Source: Drosophila persimilis (lineage: Eukaryota; Arthropoda; Insecta; Diptera; Drosophilidae). Taken from it: 64,000 bases of DNA. Both the position numbers and the translations under genes were made by a program. The DNA is taken from assembly GCF_003286085.1 (NCBI RefSeq), contig NW_020825294.1, positions 11,058,501 through 11,122,500 of the forward strand, in the 5' to 3' direction. Each line of letters starts with the position of its first letter. Position 1 is the stretch's first letter. Shown piece by piece: positions 1 through 13,208 of this stretch. Below the pieces are notes generated by a model. The model was not told the origin of the DNA and ran no database searches. It worked only from the letters and a program-made list of their open reading frames with translations.

Positions 1-56
1 GGGTCCGTGAAGACTTTGTTGCCGCTGTCAGCCTCGAGAGGATTCGGATCGTAAGC
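1..56 (-). CDS. Partial coding exon at the left edge
   Basis: Read on the minus strand from 56 to 1, this gives 18 open codons (AYDPNPLEADSGNKVFTDP) that run off the window. It is preceded by a plausible 3' splice site: intron text ending TGGCTCTGGAG, with an ATTAAC branch-like sequence. The same frame hits a stop just upstream of that acceptor, so the reading must begin by splicing. Codon choice is GC-ending (GAC, AGC, GGC, AAC, GTC, TTC), unlike the surrounding AT-rich DNA. I do not recognise the family. It could be a downstream exon of the minus-strand gene whose leader exon is at 24,857-24,926, but a direct join would meet a stop, so another exon or another gene would be needed. Confidence 0.5.
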
Positions 57-2368
57 CTCCAGAGCCAGTTAATGGTAATGGCAATTATCCAGCGAAGCTT
101 TATGGGTTAATGAACGAGGACCTGAATAATGTCCAAGAGGTAAGCAGATGATAATTTTGATGGCGGATTGTCCGGTCTGGAAAAATGATCTAACTGGAAA
201 GGACTGGCAGTGCGCAGAGAGGAAGATTTGAGCCAAGAAGAATTTATTTCTTTTGGCGACTTAACTTAATTTTCCCCTTAAAATTATAGGATACTCCATA
301 CTCCATAAAGATACTTGCTACTTAAGGAATTTTCAGGGAATTTGGAGTTTACAAAAAATTTAAAATAAATGGGTAATTTTTTATTTGAAGTAGCTATTCG
401 ATCGCGATGTGTTTTTGTGGATCGGTAAGTAGAAAGCTGGAGCGTAGAATCGCTGAAAATACCTAATATGGCGCCTAAAAGAAATCAGATTTATCTGATC
501 TGATCTGTCGTTTAAGCTGTGGAAAAATATATGCTGTTGTTCAATATATGCAATATGTCCAATGCATCCAACATTCATAGATTACAGCCAGTGGTGCAGA
601 AGTAAAGTAAATCGTTGTTATTGCTTGTTGCTTGCATTGCCCACTGTACCACACTGTGTACATACTTATACATATGTACATATGCTCCCTTACGGCAGCA
701 GCCTATGCAGTCGTTCCCTCGCGTCTTTCTTTCTTTCGTCTTCTCTACCGCTCTCTCAATCTGTCATGCTCTCGCTTGCATTAGGGCAGGGACAATTTAT
801 CCGCCTGTCCCTGATCTTAGGCTTGATCTAGCAGTCACTTCTTGCCCCTCGTCTATCGTCTTGGAATAGATTTTCAGTCCGACAAAGTCTTGAAGCGACC
901 CCTGCGTCTTCAATAGACACCCTCTTGAATCGATCTAATTGTCTATCGCTAATAACTCTATTTCTTTTTCCATAATGAATAAACTCAGTAGTTCAACATA
1001 TACAGACATACATGCATACCAATGGCATTACAAATAATCGTTTGTAGTTCGTTTCAGTAGTTTGTAGTTGGCTGCCACTTAGTTTATTTTTTTAGACTGA
1101 TAGACCTGCTTATTTCCATCTTAAGCTATGGGTAAAGTTGTTTGCTGATGATTAATTCATTTACGGTTTTAAAATGGCAATTAAAATAGCCCATTCTGTA
1201 GAAAATTAATATTGAATTTAATTAAATGAAGGGTCAATGCGGAAAAAGTTTATTAATGCATTTTCTGAATCGGTGAAAATGTTTAAGGGGTAATCAAAAA
1301 ATAAATAAATAAATGTGCACACAAATTAATTTCGATTTTACGCAACTTCTGTGGGGGGGTGTGGCCCGCTTTTTTCTTTGCTCGGCTGATTGATTGCATT
1401 TTAAATGTGTTTTTGTTGCAGTTGCCATGGCTACTGGCTGGCTACCCACGCCCTTCACCGCTTTCACCACCTTCAACCCTTCAATGAGTGCATGCATCCA
1501 CCTGTATACGGGAATTTGTACTGTCCCGCCTAAAAGTCTGCAATCCTTTTCAACTTTATTTCCCGCACTGCCAGTGGAAGTTGTTAAAATGCATATTCTG
1601 TATCCATGTGCAGATGATTATATAGCCCGTGGTAATTACTGCTTGAAAAACTCCCGATGGGTAGGTAGAACGCGTAGGATAAATAAAACAGTCAGTTGGG
1701 GGCTTAGTCCTTGGATCGAGTTGTGTTGTGCAATCGAATGGGTATATAATGTGCATAAGCGGATATACAATGAATTCCAGCAATTAATAGTGTAAATAAA
1801 TCAGCCGAAGAGCGGCCAAACAATCCATTATTAATTTCCCCGGAACGGGGACAACTATTCCGCGTTTTTTTTTCCACGAACACTTACCAAAGTGCTAATC
1901 AAATAATTGGGCACATAAATTAAAACATTTTAATAATTCAACCATGATAAGGCAAGGCATTACACCGCCTATTTCCGACCTAAGCGGAAGTACCGCCCCC
2001 CGTCAGGCGTCAAAGCGGATTCGAAATTTAATTGAGGCGGACGTCTGGCGGCTTTTGTGTTGTCAGTTAGAAACGGGGGAATGGAAATTGGGGAAAATCG
2101 CAGAGTATGCTGCGCCTTTTTAGTCTGGTCTCCGCCCTGAAGTTGTGGAAATTGTGGTGAATAGTAACATTAATTAGTATTGCACGTAATTAGTATGTAA
2201 ATAATACACTCCGCAGATCCAGTCGGACTCACTTTTGGAATGGTTGTGAGAAAGAGGAGTTCGAGCCAAAGCTAGAGCTACCGGGATTGTGCTTTGCATG
2301 CGGTATCCTCGCACCCCAAAACCACTCATAACGCGTTTTTTGGACGACCTACAAAATCAAATTCGAAA
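57..2368. other. Non-coding stretch, probably intron
   Basis: No convincing gene seen. AT-rich DNA with a pyrimidine-rich patch near 720-780 and the TATGTACATATG-type words common in Drosophila introns near 660-690. Open frames here (for example 1,394-1,795) lack coding-like codon use. Confidence 0.5.
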
Positions 2369-2755
2369 ATGAAGTTCAAGTATCAAATGAAACCTAAACC
2401 ACTCAAATACATTAAACACGCTCTTCTGCAATTGGCACACGGTGAGTAATGAGACGGCGCTCGGCCCCACCCCATTCCAGTCCCTCACTCACGGAGCTCC
2501 ACCACAGCGCTTGGCAAGGCCCTGTTATACTTGGGCACTCCCCCCCTGTGCCCGGTCCATCAGAACGGCGTTTTAACCCAACTCCACTGCCAATACCTGG
2601 GCTGCTGTCCGTTGTGCAATCTGTGCGGGTTCTCAGACTTCGCAGTGACATGTACGAGACCATCTTGCTTGTACTCCGGCGGCCCTACCGATTCGTCTGC
2701 CCCACGGAACTATTTTTCGACAGCTTCTGGACCGAGATATAGTGAGATGGCATAG
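2369..2755 (+). CDS. Possible small two-exon gene, function unknown
   Basis: An ATG at 2,369 opens 24 codons of a basic leader (MKFKYQMKPKPLKYIKHALL...) that end exactly at a consensus donor (CACG|GTGAGT, GT at 2,442). A pyrimidine-rich acceptor (ACCCCATTCCAG, AG at 2,479-2,480) follows after only 39 bp. The phase-matched reading continues to a TAG at 2,753-2,755 and encodes a Cys-rich stretch with repeated CxxC pairs (YLGCCPLCNLCGF). A different frame across 2,449-2,742 is also open, ends in a well-formed stretch (SDMYETILLVLRRPYRFVC) and could be reached with an acceptor at 2,518. Two competing frames, and an intron near the lower size limit, keep confidence low. It may be a young or decaying gene. 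No family recognised. Confidence 0.33.
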
Positions 2756-3643
2756 CATGACAACTAAATAAATTGATTAATGGTGGCGGAGTAAAGGGAT
2801 CGCTCGTTTTCTTCTTGGCCTCGGTTGCCTGGGAGATGCTCGGCTCAATTCGCACATAATTTTCGCATAAATTGTCAAATAATTGAAGGCCCCTCGTTGA
2901 GGGTTGAGGAGTCAAGGTAACCTAGCCCTAAACCCTCGCGACACTCGACAGCAAAGCGAGCATCAAATGAAATTTATGGCTCCGGCTTAGGTTCAAGTGG
3001 AGGAAAGTGGAAAGTGAAGAGTGGGAGGCAATGCGAACACGAGTACTTATCATAATGGAAGGGGTAGGGCTTACTTTCTGGCAATCGAGTGTCGTTGAAA
3101 TGCTGGTAATTGCGTATTAAAATTATACACCAGAGACCATTTGTTTAATGAAATGTAGCAATGTCTGTAAGCTAATTAGGTTGTCGCTCCTGTCGCATCA
3201 CATTTATGCAAAGTAATTGAAGAACTACACGGAGAGCACGAGCACCCGCGGGGACTGACTAGAGGGACTGACTAGTTCTACATAATCAGAGCAATGATGA
3301 GGTAACTCTGAGTAAGATTCTAATTTTCTGCCTGAGAAGATAAGGTAAATAGATGTCAGATCTCCAATCAGTGCATATCCGGGGCTAGTCGTTCGGGGAC
3401 TTGTCACCTTCCATTGAGCATCCTGCTTTACAATTCAAATATAGTTTCAGTGACCTCTCTTTGACCTGACCCAGTCCAGGCATTTCAATAAGCCGTGCCG
3501 CTCCATGCTCCATGCTCCCTCCTGCCTCCGTCCTACTAGCGACTAAATCAAAAGACCAACAACGTCCGATCCGGCAATCGTCAATCGTCTGCCTCAAAGG
3601 CAATTTGTTTTGCTTGTAGCATGTAGCAGTCCGGCTCTCCACC

Positions 3644-3665
3644 TATGTATGTACGTACATACATA
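3644..3665. repeat. Perfect 22-bp palindrome
   Basis: TATGTATGTAC followed at once by its exact reverse complement, with no spacer. It could extrude as a small cruciform. Related TATGTACATA words occur elsewhere in the window (about 662, 6,063, 34,440 and 60,256) but are shorter or imperfect. Confidence 0.8.
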
Positions 3666-5381
3666 CAGACCCGGACCGTATGCCCGGATCCGGCTAGGCA
3701 GCCTTGACATGTTTTCCGTCTTGCCTGCTTTTGTTTCAGTTCTTTCTTTTCCTGCGCCGCCCAAGCAGTTGACACAATTTGACTTTTGGCATTCGAACGT
3801 TGAACAACGGCCTGAACTTTTGAACTAATCTATTTGTGTTTGCTTAACTTTGTAGCGATAAAGTTGAGATTGTGTCCTCTCCCCAGACAGGTGGGAAGTG
3901 TGAGGGATGGGGATGTCTGTGGAGACCAAGCCCCACCCTTTGCCCCCGCTGATGACTTCTTCAAGTGGATTGTGGGTTACTCTGCCCAATTCTTTGCAAT
4001 TTGGAATCGATTCTCCGCACATCTAGCCCCCATCTGATAATCCCAATTGCATTGACGAAAAGGAATTGCTTTCTGAAGCCTTTGCCAATTATGAGGCTAT
4101 TTGAGTCCACTCCGCTTAACTGTCATTAATACCGCAAATTAGCCAAGAACCACCCACCACCAGCCCGCAGCGACCACCCCATCCAAGCACAACTAATAAC
4201 TTCTACTTGCGTAAACAGCCCGTAAACCAATTTCTCCCGGCTGTGCTTTCATTAGCGCTGCCTGAATGGCCATGCTTTCCGCCCCTCACAGATTCGGCCT
4301 TGGTTCTGATTAAACGCTTATTGGACTCTCTCTGGGTGTGTTTATGTGTGAGGTGGTGGCCCTCTTGCGGGAGGGCTCTAATTCCTGGCGAGTTAAAGCC
4401 GCTGCTCCACTGATTGCCAGATTTGTTAATTATGCACGTTATAATTAATGTTCGCCGTGCCGAGTCCATTTCTCTATCCTCGTCCCTCGTCCCTCGTCCA
4501 CCCCTCATACTTCTCCAGCTAATTGTCAATAAATTTGCCCGCTCAAAATATCATTTTCAACCTCTCTGCATCCCATCGCATCGCATCCCATCCCTCCTGC
4601 TCATCCCACGCGTCCGGTTCGGGCTGTCATGCTGGCTGTCAGTTGTGCTTAATGCTTAAATGAAATCTAATCACGTTCTAATTTCAGTTAAGTATGACAG
4701 CAAATTGTGCGACCCGCCCTTGGCCGAGACCTGCCCTCCGCCCTCTGCCCCCTGCCCTCGGTCCAGCCCGCTTCCGTTTGTCGTCAACTTGTATTTCATT
4801 TCCGACATTTACGGTGGCCACTCCCCCCTCTGTATTATTCTTTCTGGCCAACTTGGCCGCGTGCCAGTCGGACAAATTTGCATTCATTGAACACGCGATG
4901 GACATGCTGCTGTGCGAGTCATGGGCGAAAGTGTTGAGACCATCAAAACGAAAGGATATTTCAAGTCATTTGCAGAATATTAAAGCTGTGTAAAAGCTTT
5001 GAGCTTTGAAGGTTGATATTTACGACATTAGAAATCACTTGGGAAAAGTATCAAACATCGAAAGCATTTAGAGTATAAGGATCAATTATGAAAAGGTTCA
5101 GAGGATGGCATCCTGGGATTAAACGCTGATTTAGTAGTATTCGAAATTGCACTGATTTTGAGTTGAACTTTCCCTCGTTGTAACAGAAAAAAGTTCCATC
5201 AAAATGTGCATCTCTCATGGCTTGTCTCATTGCAGGTTTCATAACTTCACTTTGAGAGCTGCGCCGAAGGGGGTCGGGAAACTATTTCGTTTTCAAATTA
5301 GCAAACGGTTTTCCCTTCCAAAAATCGAGTTAATTAGCGCACAACAACAAGCAGCAAAAGCAACAATCCGGCTCGGGGTGG

Positions 5382-5420
5382 AACAACAGCAGCAGCAGCA
5401 GCATCATCATCGTCATCATC
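5382..5420 (+). repeat. CAG/CAT triplet repeat
   Basis: A run of CAG units passes directly into CAT/CGT units. In one frame it reads as Gln then His runs, as in many fly opa-type repeats, but no coding exon supports it here. Confidence 0.85.
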
Positions 5421-6959
5421 CCCACGATCCTCATCTCCGTTGTCGACGTCATAGTCAGATTCGCGCAGGAGGCGGCAGTTGCGAAACTTTCATCTTTTTT
5501 GTTGGTGCAAAATAGTTGAAAAACTACTCGACGGGTGCCACGCCCCGCAGCAGTCGACCCGACCGACAACCCGACCCTTCCCTGACAACCAGGCGCCCAA
5601 AAGTATGCAATGCGAAAATGTTCGTGAATTAAGCAATTAGCAACTTCGGGGGAAAAAGTCGGCGAAAAAGGCAGCAGCAGACAAAAATAAGAACAAAATT
5701 ACGAATTAACAGGAATCTGTCCTTGTCCCTGTCCGTCCGTCTACATCGGTGATGTTGTGGGTGCAGAAGTCTGATTCTTCCCCGCTACTAATTGACCAAT
5801 ATTCCCGTCTTCTCATCATCCTGGAATCCTGGCCGACTCCTTGGCATCGACTTTGGTTTCGGCCTGGCATTGCCATGGTAATTGCAATTCCATTCCGTTC
5901 CTTGGCCAACAGAGACGGAGCTGGGGCGCAGCATAAATACAGCCAATAAATTGAATTTATTTCAGCCATCTACCAATTCCAATTTTGAGCATTAGCTTCC
6001 CTCCCCGATTGTCGTGGTCCGGCGGGTACATTTACTTTTCTCTATTCTTTAATTGTAATTCATATGTATGTATACATAGATGTAAATGGAAAATGTAAGA
6101 ATAATTTGCGTACAACATCGGCGAAGTTTGTCAGCTCCATATATATTTTTACTACTACAACAATCGACTAATATATTATTTTTAGAGTATTCCTTATTCG
6201 ACTTGCGGTGATATATATTTTGCCTCCTCTTCTTTCGACTGCTTTTTGGCACATTGCTTATTGATTATTTTTACTAATTTATGTGCTAATAAAATTGTCA
6301 ATTTGTATGCGTGCAGCGGCATTTCGAATTGAAGGGAATTCGTTCGCTGCGAGTGCCAGGGGCTATGGCTGTGGCCATGGATGGGGTCTGGGCGCGCTGA
6401 GGGACAGGGATAGCGAGAGTGGCAAGGGGCAAGGGGCGTGGCTGACAAAACCATTAGACTTAAGTGTCTGCTGTTGGCCAGCAGTTGTTTCGTCGTGGCT
6501 CTGAGTTCGCTTCGGGCTCAGTCCCTCCGGTTCCATCGCCCGACCGAGGGCAGAGTGCCAAAGGCGCTTACAAATGACGCTGCAGGACATTTCTGGTAAT
6601 GATTTTCCGTTGAAAGCCAGTCGGGTCCAGGATCCAGCTTTGGCTTTAGTTTCAGCTCTTCAAAGGAGAGAAGTGGAGGGTCCTTGGCCCGTCACTGGTC
6701 GTGTCCTGTCCGTCTGGGCCAACTTTGACTGGCTTATTATGCCGCATTTAAGTTTAAATACGGCCGCAAGGATTTCGCCAATTGCCTTTCGGGCTATCGA
6801 TAATCCGTTTGCAGTAGCCAATTTGTTTTAGAATTTATGCTAATTCTCAAGAGATTCTTGCGGAGTTGCAAAGTGGATCAAACACGCATTTCAGAACTCC
6901 AATTCTGGTGGGTTTACCTTTGAGCCAATCTGTGCAGTTTAGTTTTTATTCGTATTATT

Positions 6960-7565
6960 CAACAGCATGATGAAGTGGGTATATTATCCTAGTAAATGGG
7001 GGAAATCTGTCCGCGCAGTGATCCATGATCGACGTCTCCTGCGGTATCTATCGAAGATATTTGAAAAGCTGCTCCTGAATCGTGTCAAGCAACACCTACA
7101 TATAAACAGTACAATCCCCCTGGATAAGTATCCAGAATTTTTGATAAACATAGAACCATTGAAGAAGTAGACCGGAAAACCTCTGAGATATGAAATGCAT
7201 TTGAAAGAAGAGAGTATCGCTCCGCTGTCGGTCTGGATGTCGCCTAAGCTTTCGACCGCGTTCGGCAGGATGGCTTAATTCACAAACTCAGAATATATCT
7301 CCTTCAGATCATTTATTGTATATATCATAAAATAGTACCTTTAGCAAGGAGATCTCGCAGTAAGTTGCAAAGGTAACTGGCCGGCACTGTATATCATCTA
7401 CACAGCAGATATACCGGCAGACAGTCTTACAAAACCTTCGACTTTCGCAGATCACACTGCAGTCCTCGGTGCCCTACAAGATCATAAAGCCTTAATTGCC
7501 AGAACTGTTACAGATGGAATCGCCGAGGGGAACGCAAAGTACCAGGCTAAGATTTAAGTTCATCC
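6960..7565 (+). mobile_element. Decayed Jockey-clade LINE fragment (reverse transcriptase)
   Basis: Translation from about 7,040 shows LSKIFEKLLLNRVKQHL, a typical start of the Jockey-clade reverse transcriptase finger region (usually LSKIFEKLLL.RL). Further on, still on the plus strand but not in one open frame, come a block like REYRSAVGLDVA.AFDRV (about 7,210-7,255; family pattern REYCSAVFLDV.QAFDRVWHDGL) and then YTADIP...TFADHTAVL (about 7,400-7,470), where the family has TFADDTA. The second catalytic Asp is His here. Several stops interrupt the frame. It is a dead internal fragment without endonuclease, 5' end or clear poly(A) tail, old enough to have many changes. Jockey-type LINEs are common in Drosophila. 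Confidence 0.85.
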
Positions 7566-10500
7566 TTATGGGCTTTTGCATTCCAGTCCTTGACTTGACT
7601 AGCCATACACGACTCCGGCGAAGAGACCCCCCCACCCAGCAATAAAAGTTATGGCTGTAGAACTTTATTAAATTAAGATTTGCCTACTTGTCGCTAGTCT
7701 GCAAGAGAGAATATTAGATCAATAATAATAATAAAAAAACTTTGAAAAGAATTCCAGATTCGATTGAAAATTTAGGACTTTTTGGGAATTTATTGAAAGG
7801 ATTCTGTGGAATACGTTTGCTTTAAAAATTGATTTAGGCTCCAAGGTCGGACTCCGACACCTTCTGTGCGTTCAGTTCCATAACAATTGTTCTTCCCATT
7901 TTGCTCCGCACATAACCCAGCATAAACAATATTTTTACACATTTCCCCCAAGCACCCATTTCCACTTAGGAACCTTTCTGGAACTCAAGCCAAGTCAGAG
8001 CTTTTGCACCATTCTCGACGTTCGAAGGCGGCAAGGGTAAGGAGCCGAGAGAACCACTTGATGATGAAGAAATTTTCCAGCTAAAAATTGTATTTACAAC
8101 ATAATTTACGCTTAAAGCGAGTGGAAGGGAAGGCCGGTATAAGGTGCGATGGGATCGCAGGCAAGAGAAGAAGAGTGGACAGCACATAAAACCCCCATTC
8201 AAAGTGCCGCCACTCAAGTGCCATTTTGCCATAGTTCTCGCAGGTCTCGCTCTGCGCGGCCAGGAAATAGAAGAATTTTATGCCCTCTAATGGCAAACTT
8301 TTAGTGGTCAATGCAATGGCGGCCACAGCAAAATCCCTGGCTCCTGCTCCTGGACACGAACAGGAACAGCCGCCTGGACATTAACCAAGCCTTCTGTTGG
8401 CAGAGCAGTCGCATAAAGAATGGCAAGCTGTCCGACTGACTGACTAACCGACTCCCTGACGAGAGCTGCTGCCGTTTCCCACTCTTCCCCACTCCCCCAC
8501 TCGTCGAGCTTGTTAAATTATGTAAAAATATAATTTTCCTTAAAAAAGGAACGGCATTTGGGGGTCTGGCGGCTGTGGGAAATCGGGAGGAGTGTTGCGG
8601 GAAAGGAAGGTGAAAATTGTATTACTCGCAGTGGAGTCGAGTTCTGTTCTGTTCTGTTCTGCACTCGTTGCTGCTGTTTTCTGTTTGCCGTTTCGCCTTT
8701 TGATGTCGTTGCGCGAAAATTGAATAAAAATAAAATTGTAATGCGTTTGCACAGCGTGGGATGCGCGGGAGAACAGAGGGAGGGGAGGGTGGAGCACGTT
8801 AGTGGTTAAGACCTCAATGAAATGGAAATGGAAGGAGATTAAAGGAAATTTGTAAATTAATGAGATGTAAAGCTCGAGTGACAAACACACAAAACGCAAA
8901 TGATTAAATAAGACATTCGCTCAACAGAATTATGGGATTGAGAATTAGGGGAAAGAATTAGCGAAACAGATCTCAAGAGAGACTGCAATGTGAGAGCAAT
9001 GTGATGTATACCCATCAGTAAATTTTAATCGGAACTCTTGAGAATGGGTTCATATTTTCCGAAACAAATCGTTAAGATTTACACAGAAGTCAATACAATT
9101 ATTTGTGTTCGCATTGAGAAGAAAATACCCTGAAACGAAGCTCAAGTATAGACAAATACCAAATTTAAATTGGACTGTGTTAGGCGAACTGTTCCTCAAT
9201 ATAACTCAGCTGGAAAATCACCACTTGCCTTGGTTTCATTACCAATGTCGTGATATATTTACCGAAATATTAATTGATACCAAGCCCCGGGGAGAAAAGA
9301 GGGGCCCGAAACAGCTGGAGGCGCTTTCACCTTATTGATCCCGCTGCCCACACAATTTCCAGCTAATTGTGTCAGCCCATCCCTCGGTCAGCACTCCTCG
9401 TCGTGGCTTACGAGTTTTATGGGGCCCGGCCCGCAATTTCAGCAGAAACCCAGACCCATCTATAGCATACCCCACCCAGATACTCGTTCAACCAATTTGG
9501 TAACGCACAAAAATTGCCTAACGTCCTGCGAAGAGCAGAGCAGGGCACTCGGTCGGATCCAATCCAGTCGAATGTGGAACACATTGTGGCCTTATTGCTT
9601 TTAGTCAGAGCTCGCTTCTTGTTTATTTGTTTGTTTGACTGATTTGCTGCTGTTTATTTTGATTTCCGGCTCAAATACTCCACGAAGGAGGCGGCTGGGT
9701 GGCTGGGAGCCAGGGATGTGGTAGGCTGGAATGCCGTCAGGCTGGAAGGCTGGCTGGCAGCGGGTGTCCTTGTCGATTTCTACATTGATTGTGTTGTCCC
9801 AGCAGGAGTTCGATTTCCTCTTCAGATCAGCCCTGGCTGTCTCCCCTACGTCCCCCCTACGTGTGTTTGTGTAGCAGCAGATTAGTGTTGACAAACAGGC
9901 AAATGGCAAAGGTGACGGCAGCCTCTGCCAGCAACAGCGTCCATTCTTACGAGCAGGTAATCCCATAAACACCTCCCGAACTCGAGTCGGAGCCATTTCT
10001 GGGAAAGGAAACCTTTTGTGGGAGGTGGCATCAAAGGGAATCGAAGTCCACGGCTTCGATGGAAATGGCTTTTCAATTGGCCCAATAAAGAGTTTATAAC
10101 ACTTTCTGCTTCTCAACTCTGGCGTATCCGTCAGCAGATAGTTCACCACCATTATAATTTTGCATAAAAAGCGCATTACGACGCGATTTATGTCTTTGTT
10201 TTGTAATATATATTTTTTGCGCTCCTACTCCGTTAATGTCATAATTCCACAGAGCCATAACTCTCTTTTTATTGCTGAGCATCAACTGAGCTGAGCTGCG
10301 GCCCGACACGGAATAACTTTTAGTCACTCGATAAAAATGTTAATATTTCATTTGTACACGCTTTTTTACGTTTCTCATCGTAAACACTCCCAATGCCATG
10401 ATTAATTTTTTCAACTGCGGCTTTTTATCGTCCCGAATCAACTAAAATCGTTTGAATAGGTTAAGCTAATTCCAAATATTATTGATTCAACTTGGGAGAG

Positions 10501-13140
10501 TTGTGTTATTAGACTATTCGCAAATTTCCATAATTTTGAGCGGGGCGTTGAGTATTTACAGTTTTCTGGTCTTACGGAATATCTGGTATGAATATAAAAA
10601 GAAAGAAATTTAGAAATGGTTGGAACTTATAGAGTCCCCACGCTTTTGGTCGCATCAGTCCAATTCCTATATTCAACTATGTATATTGTCAGCTTTTAAG
10701 GGAGTCTGCCCAAATAATATGAATGTCTTTGGATAAGTAGGGTCCTTAACGGGTTAGCGAGGCAACGTGTTCACCACTTACCTCAAGGCACGAGGGAGAT
10801 GATGCACTAGTTTGACTACTATTTCTGAGTCATAATCTTACAATTGGCTGGAACATACAATTGCCATATCGACTAAGTATTGCTCTCCTACCTCTACATA
10901 CCAGGAGGGCGAATACAACGATCGCGACGAAGAACCACATTTTGTTCTTCTAAGATTTTGAAACACAGGCTGTCTCTTGAATTGATGGAGCTGCTCTCAC
11001 TCTCGTGGTATTTTAATAGCTACTAATAATTGTGGTAGAAATCTTCCTAGAAGGTCTGCATAAGAAAAAATTATATTTTCGGTAGACTGTTCTTATTATT
11101 CAAATTCTTCATTACCCAGAATCTAGTTTTTCTTTCTTGTTAAGAACTTTCATAATTTTAATTAATATTTCATTGTTTCATTAAAATTGTATTTGAACTT
11201 TTCGGTGGATGCCTTAAATATAGTTTGCTATGTTCCACCAAACATTAAAAAGTAAATGAAATTAAAATTTAATCATTTGGCTGAGGCTCTGTTCTCGTTT
11301 GCATTTCCGCCACGGAGAAAGAGCAGTCGCCGTCGCCGTCGCCAGTGTATTGCCGACTATTAAAATGTTAATTCAGCAGAAATAATATTGCAGGCTGTTG
11401 CATTTTTAAGATGGATTCGTTATAAATGCATACATACTGTGTGTGAAAGTACAAGACCATGGAGCTGCCCAAAAGCAAAGTGCAGAAATTTCATTAGGGC
11501 CACAAATGAAAAAGTAATTACTAACAATTATAAAAACGTCTATACCACACATGCTAGCAACAAAAAAAAAAGAAAAAAACGAAGTGAACCGAAAATTATT
11601 GCCAACTTTTGCGCAGTAAACTTTTGCCAGCAATTAAATATATTTGTCACTTCAAAATGGCTGACAGGTCGGAGATTTCTCTGGAAGCGCCATGCCATGG
11701 AAAAGGACCGTCGCTTGTTTTGGCTCTGTCAAACATTAAGCTGTGCTGCATGTTTGAAATGTTTAGCTCAAGTTCCGTCTCTTCGTCACGCCCTCAACAA
11801 ATGCAAAGAAACCTTCAACCTCAACACAAACTTGGCCAGAAACTGGCACCCGTGACAAGTTCTGGCAAAGTTTCTACTTGTTTCTTTTTCACCAACTGCT
11901 GCGAAAACGTTAACTGCAGCAGCCACAAAGAGTGGGCTGAGGGCAAGTCGGCCGCGAGAACTGACAATTTATAAACTTTTAATCATTCAGAGCATTGTAT
12001 CATACATATTTGGGTATACCCGAACATATTCCCGCTTATGTAAATCAATCAGGAAGATAACAGTGTTATCTCGGATAAATTTTTCGCCTATAAGTAGAGT
12101 GATGGAATCACGAAGCAGACAGCTAACCAAAAGGAGCATCCTACTGTAGTCTTATCATCTAACCCTGCACCATATTTCAGTTCATTTTAGGCTTTTTCTA
12201 TTAGACTTTTCATTATTTCACACCACATCGGTGAAACTGAAAATTATTGATGTTTTTCCAGAACTAAATAAACAACTCAACTTGTCTTAGATGTACTGTC
12301 CATCGAAGTTTCTCTATAAATCAAACTGAAGAAATATTTCATTAAGTTCTTAATCAAACCTTAGCAGAACCTAGCCAGGGGCAAGGATATGAACCTTAAA
12401 CAAAGCCAACTTAACGATTTCCTAGCACTCCTACCTCACGAGGCGAAGCAGGACACCTAACCCTAACCGACCCCCGGGGCGATAGGAGGCCCCGGAGGGG
12501 GAGGGGGTCAGCACCAGCAGGGACACTCTGGATGCAGCCAAGTGGAATCAATTAATCTTTTCTTGCAAACATTTGCCAGTTGCCTCCAGCCCGAAAAACA
12601 ACGGCAGCACAGCAGCAGCAGCAAAGGCATCACCAACATGCTGACATCTAAGGAGTCCAAAAATGAAACCGAAAATGGTTGCAGAGGCAGGGCATTGGGG
12701 AGCAGGAGCACCCTCACGACCAATGCTGAGTGAAATGTTTCAAGAAAGTGCAGCTTGCAGCAATGAAAAATGATAAATTTCACTTTGTAGGGCCCAGACT
12801 GGGCTGGTTCCACCTCCCCTTCCCCTTCCCACACTCGATCCCGTCCACTTGCCTCATGCTCTTTTATTATTTATCAAGCTTATTACGAAAGCAGTGGCAG
12901 AGCTCGAGGTAGCTCCCCCTGGGCATGGGAGAACCTCGCGCTGCAACTGTGCTGCAACACTTTGGGGCACTCTGCCCGGGGGCTCGGGGCCGGGCTTGAC
13001 GCTTCGTTTGATATTGAAAAATTATTGCTTTTTATGAAATAGTGTCATAAATTATTCGTAATACATTAACAATTATTTAGTAGTTGTTTTTCCCCTTCGC
13101 TCGCTTCCACTCAAATGTGTGATATATGGTCCGTACTTAC
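7566..13140. other. Non-coding stretch
   Basis: No supported gene. A 191-codon open frame on the minus strand (9,601-10,176) and a hydrophobic minus frame at 8,081-8,326 were examined. Neither has splice sites, a good ATG context and coding-like codon use together. A small array GTCGCCGTCGCC occurs near 11,327-11,343 and CAG units near 12,607-12,622. Confidence 0.45.
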
Positions 13141-13208
13141 TCAAGCGCGTCTCGACACAGCCCGACACAGACACCCATAGAAATTAATTTCATTTTGCAA
13201 TCAATTAC
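13141..13208 (-). CDS. Candidate short exon with ATG and strong donor
   Basis: On the minus strand an acceptor-like CTTCTCATATTAG is followed by about 68 bp and then a consensus donor (CTTGA|GTAAGTACGG, GT at 13,140-13,139). Inside is an ATG at 13,193 in a good fly context (GCAAAATG) that opens 17 codons, beginning MKLISMGVCVGLCRDAL and ending in phase 2. It may be an alternative first or internal exon of the large minus-strand gene proposed for this region, or chance. It cannot follow the 24,857-24,926 exon directly, because the joined frame would meet a stop. No family recognised. Confidence 0.25.

Larger units (their letters stand above)
2756..6959. other. Non-coding stretch with simple repeats
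   Basis: No supported gene. It contains a perfect 22-bp palindrome at 3,644-3,665, a short duplicated GGGACTGACTAG at about 3,250-3,275, a CAT/TCCCAT-rich patch near 4,560-4,600, CCCTGCCC-type pyrimidine tracts near 4,720-4,760 and a CAG/CAT triplet array at 5,382-5,420. It looks like intron or intergenic DNA. Confidence 0.5.

Noticed and set aside
9601-10176. 191-codon minus-strand open frame
   Set aside because: No ATG context, no family resemblance, and codon use not distinct from the flanks.
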